Shown one piece after another: positions 63,369-64,000 of a stretch of 64,000 nucleotides of DNA; positions within the stretch are counted from its first letter, which is position 1; the number at the start of each line of letters is the position of its first letter. The notes beneath the pieces were generated by a model. The model was not told the DNA's origin and did no database searches. It was given only the letters and a program-made list of their open reading frames with translations. Location: the NCBI RefSeq assembly GCF_003290025.1, contig NZ_QNHG01000008.1, positions 95,847 through 159,846 on the forward strand. The letters are read 5' to 3'. The stretch is from Pseudogemmobacter bohemicus. Lineage in GTDB: Bacteria; Pseudomonadota; Alphaproteobacteria; Rhodobacterales; Rhodobacteraceae. A program made the position numbers and the translations under genes.

Positions 63369-64000
63369 ATGCCAGTCAATCTCCTGGGCCGCAGCGTCCT
63401 TAAACTCGGTGATTTCACCCCCGATGAGATCCGCTTTCTGCTGAAGCTTTCTGCCTCGCTGAAACAGGCGAAATATGGCGGCTATGAGCACCAGCGCCTG
63501 AAGGGCCGCAATATCGCGCTGATCTTCGAGAAGGATTCCACCCGCACCCGCACCGGCTTTGAGGTCGCGGCCTATGACCAGGGTGCGCATGTCACTTATC
63601 TGGGGCCGACCGGCACCCAGATCGGTAAGAAGGAATCGATGAAGGACACGGCCCGCGTGCTGGGCCGGGTCTATGACGGGATCGAATATCGCGGCTTTGG
63701 CCAGACCCTGGCCGAGGAACTGGCGCAATGGTCAGGGGTGCCGGTCTATAACGGGCTGACGGATGAATTCCATCCGACGCAGATCCTCGCCGATTTCCTG
63801 ACGATGCGGGAATTCACCCGCAAGCATCTCTCGCAGCTCTCCTTCTGTTTCCTTGGGGATGCAGGCAACAATATGGGGAATTCTCTGCTGGAAGGGGCGG
63901 CGCTGATCGGCATGGATGTGCGGCTTGGCGCGCCGAAATCCTGCTGGCCGGATGCGGGCCTTGTCGCGCATTGCCGCGAGATCGCGGCCCGCACCGGCGC
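63369..64000 (+). CDS. arcB: catabolic ornithine carbamoyltransferase, 5' part
   Basis: The first about 210 codons are inside the window, with the 3' end cut off at 64000. AAGGAGG lies just before ATG 63369. It carries the carbamoyl-phosphate motif STRTRTGFE and the ornithine-binding-side motif [12 protein letters not shown], with the [15 protein letters not shown] nucleotide-fold strand. In this pathway it phosphorolyses citrulline to ornithine and carbamoyl phosphate, which a carbamate kinase (expected just beyond the window) uses to make ATP. Confidence 0.92.
   Translation, partial: MPVNLLGRSVLKLGDFTPDEIRFLLKLSASLKQAKYGGYEHQRLKGRNIALIFEKDSTRTRTGFEVAAYDQGAHVTYLGPTGTQIGKKESMKDTARVLGRVYDGIEYRGFGQTLAEELAQWSGVPVYNGLTDEFHPTQILADFLTMREFTRKHLSQLSFCFLGDAGNNMGNSLLEGAALIGMDVRLGAPKSCWPDAGLVAHCREIAARTG

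Noticed and set aside
1-64000. CRISPR array, tRNA or rRNA genes
   Set aside because: No regularly spaced repeats and no cloverleaf or rRNA-like stretches were recognised on reading; a covariance search was not possible here.

Overview
The window is high-GC DNA with alphaproteobacterial signatures: a repABC replication module, a GAAC-N7-GAAC SOS box, FNR boxes, DUF982/DUF1403/ScpB genes and many Rhodobacteraceae-type insertion sequences. The most likely source is a large repABC plasmid or chromid of a Paracoccus/Rhodobacter-like bacterium. Genus is inferred, not shown. Layout: 1-11 kb holds small housekeeping or stress genes (a cold-shock protein with a displaced C-terminus, DUF982, a truncated fatty-acid desaturase, an SDR with a divergent LysR regulator, MliC, DUF1801, ClbS/DfsB-like, an alpha/beta hydrolase, DUF1304, an SLC13 transporter). 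It is broken by an IS3-family element (1343-4100) that itself carries a nested IS110-family element (about 2272-3760). The 3' non-coding part of the IS110 element looks like a bridge RNA whose guides match the site into which it is inserted. 11-30 kb is an accessory island: a tyrosine recombinase plus IS91-type transposase, an IS5/IS427 element, a three-gene CBASS-like anti-phage operon (Cap15-like membrane effector, CD-NTase, and a zinc-ribbon protein with a HEPN-type motif), a large tyrosine recombinase, HipBA, a WGR protein, a pRiA4b ORF-3-like protein, a patch of decayed gene fragments, an IS1380 element, an AbiE-like pair, and a plasmid-type ScpB/DUF1403 pair. 29-34 kb is a TniA-TniB-TniQ (Tn402/Tn5053-like) transposon with recognisable terminal repeats, whose tniQ is split by an IS3-family element with a 3-bp target duplication. 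34-36 kb carries a VbhA-Fic toxin-antitoxin pair and another tyrosine recombinase. 36.5-40.2 kb is the plasmid core: repA, repB, an antisense ctRNA with a clear promoter and terminator, repC, and three parS-like palindromes. 40.2-45 kb is a mutagenesis cassette, imuB-dnaE2, with an upstream SOS box, no imuA, and an apparent single-base deletion in imuB. 45-64 kb is collinear and metabolically coherent, without insertion sequences: a TetR regulator, an HlyD/RbbA-like/ABC-2 exporter, a lipoprotein hydrolase, a phasin-like gene, a PHA synthase, a MaoC-phosphotransacetylase fusion, an acetate/butyrate-type kinase, an FabI-like reductase, GltS, a Na/phosphate symporter, then an antiporter-arcA-arcB arginine deiminase operon cut by the window end. 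Perfect FNR-type boxes lie upstream of phaC and of the arc operon. The second is centred at -41.5 from a predicted start site. I infer that this region supports low-oxygen energy metabolism through acyl-phosphate and carbamoyl-phosphate ATP generation plus carbon storage. No tRNA, rRNA or CRISPR array was seen.
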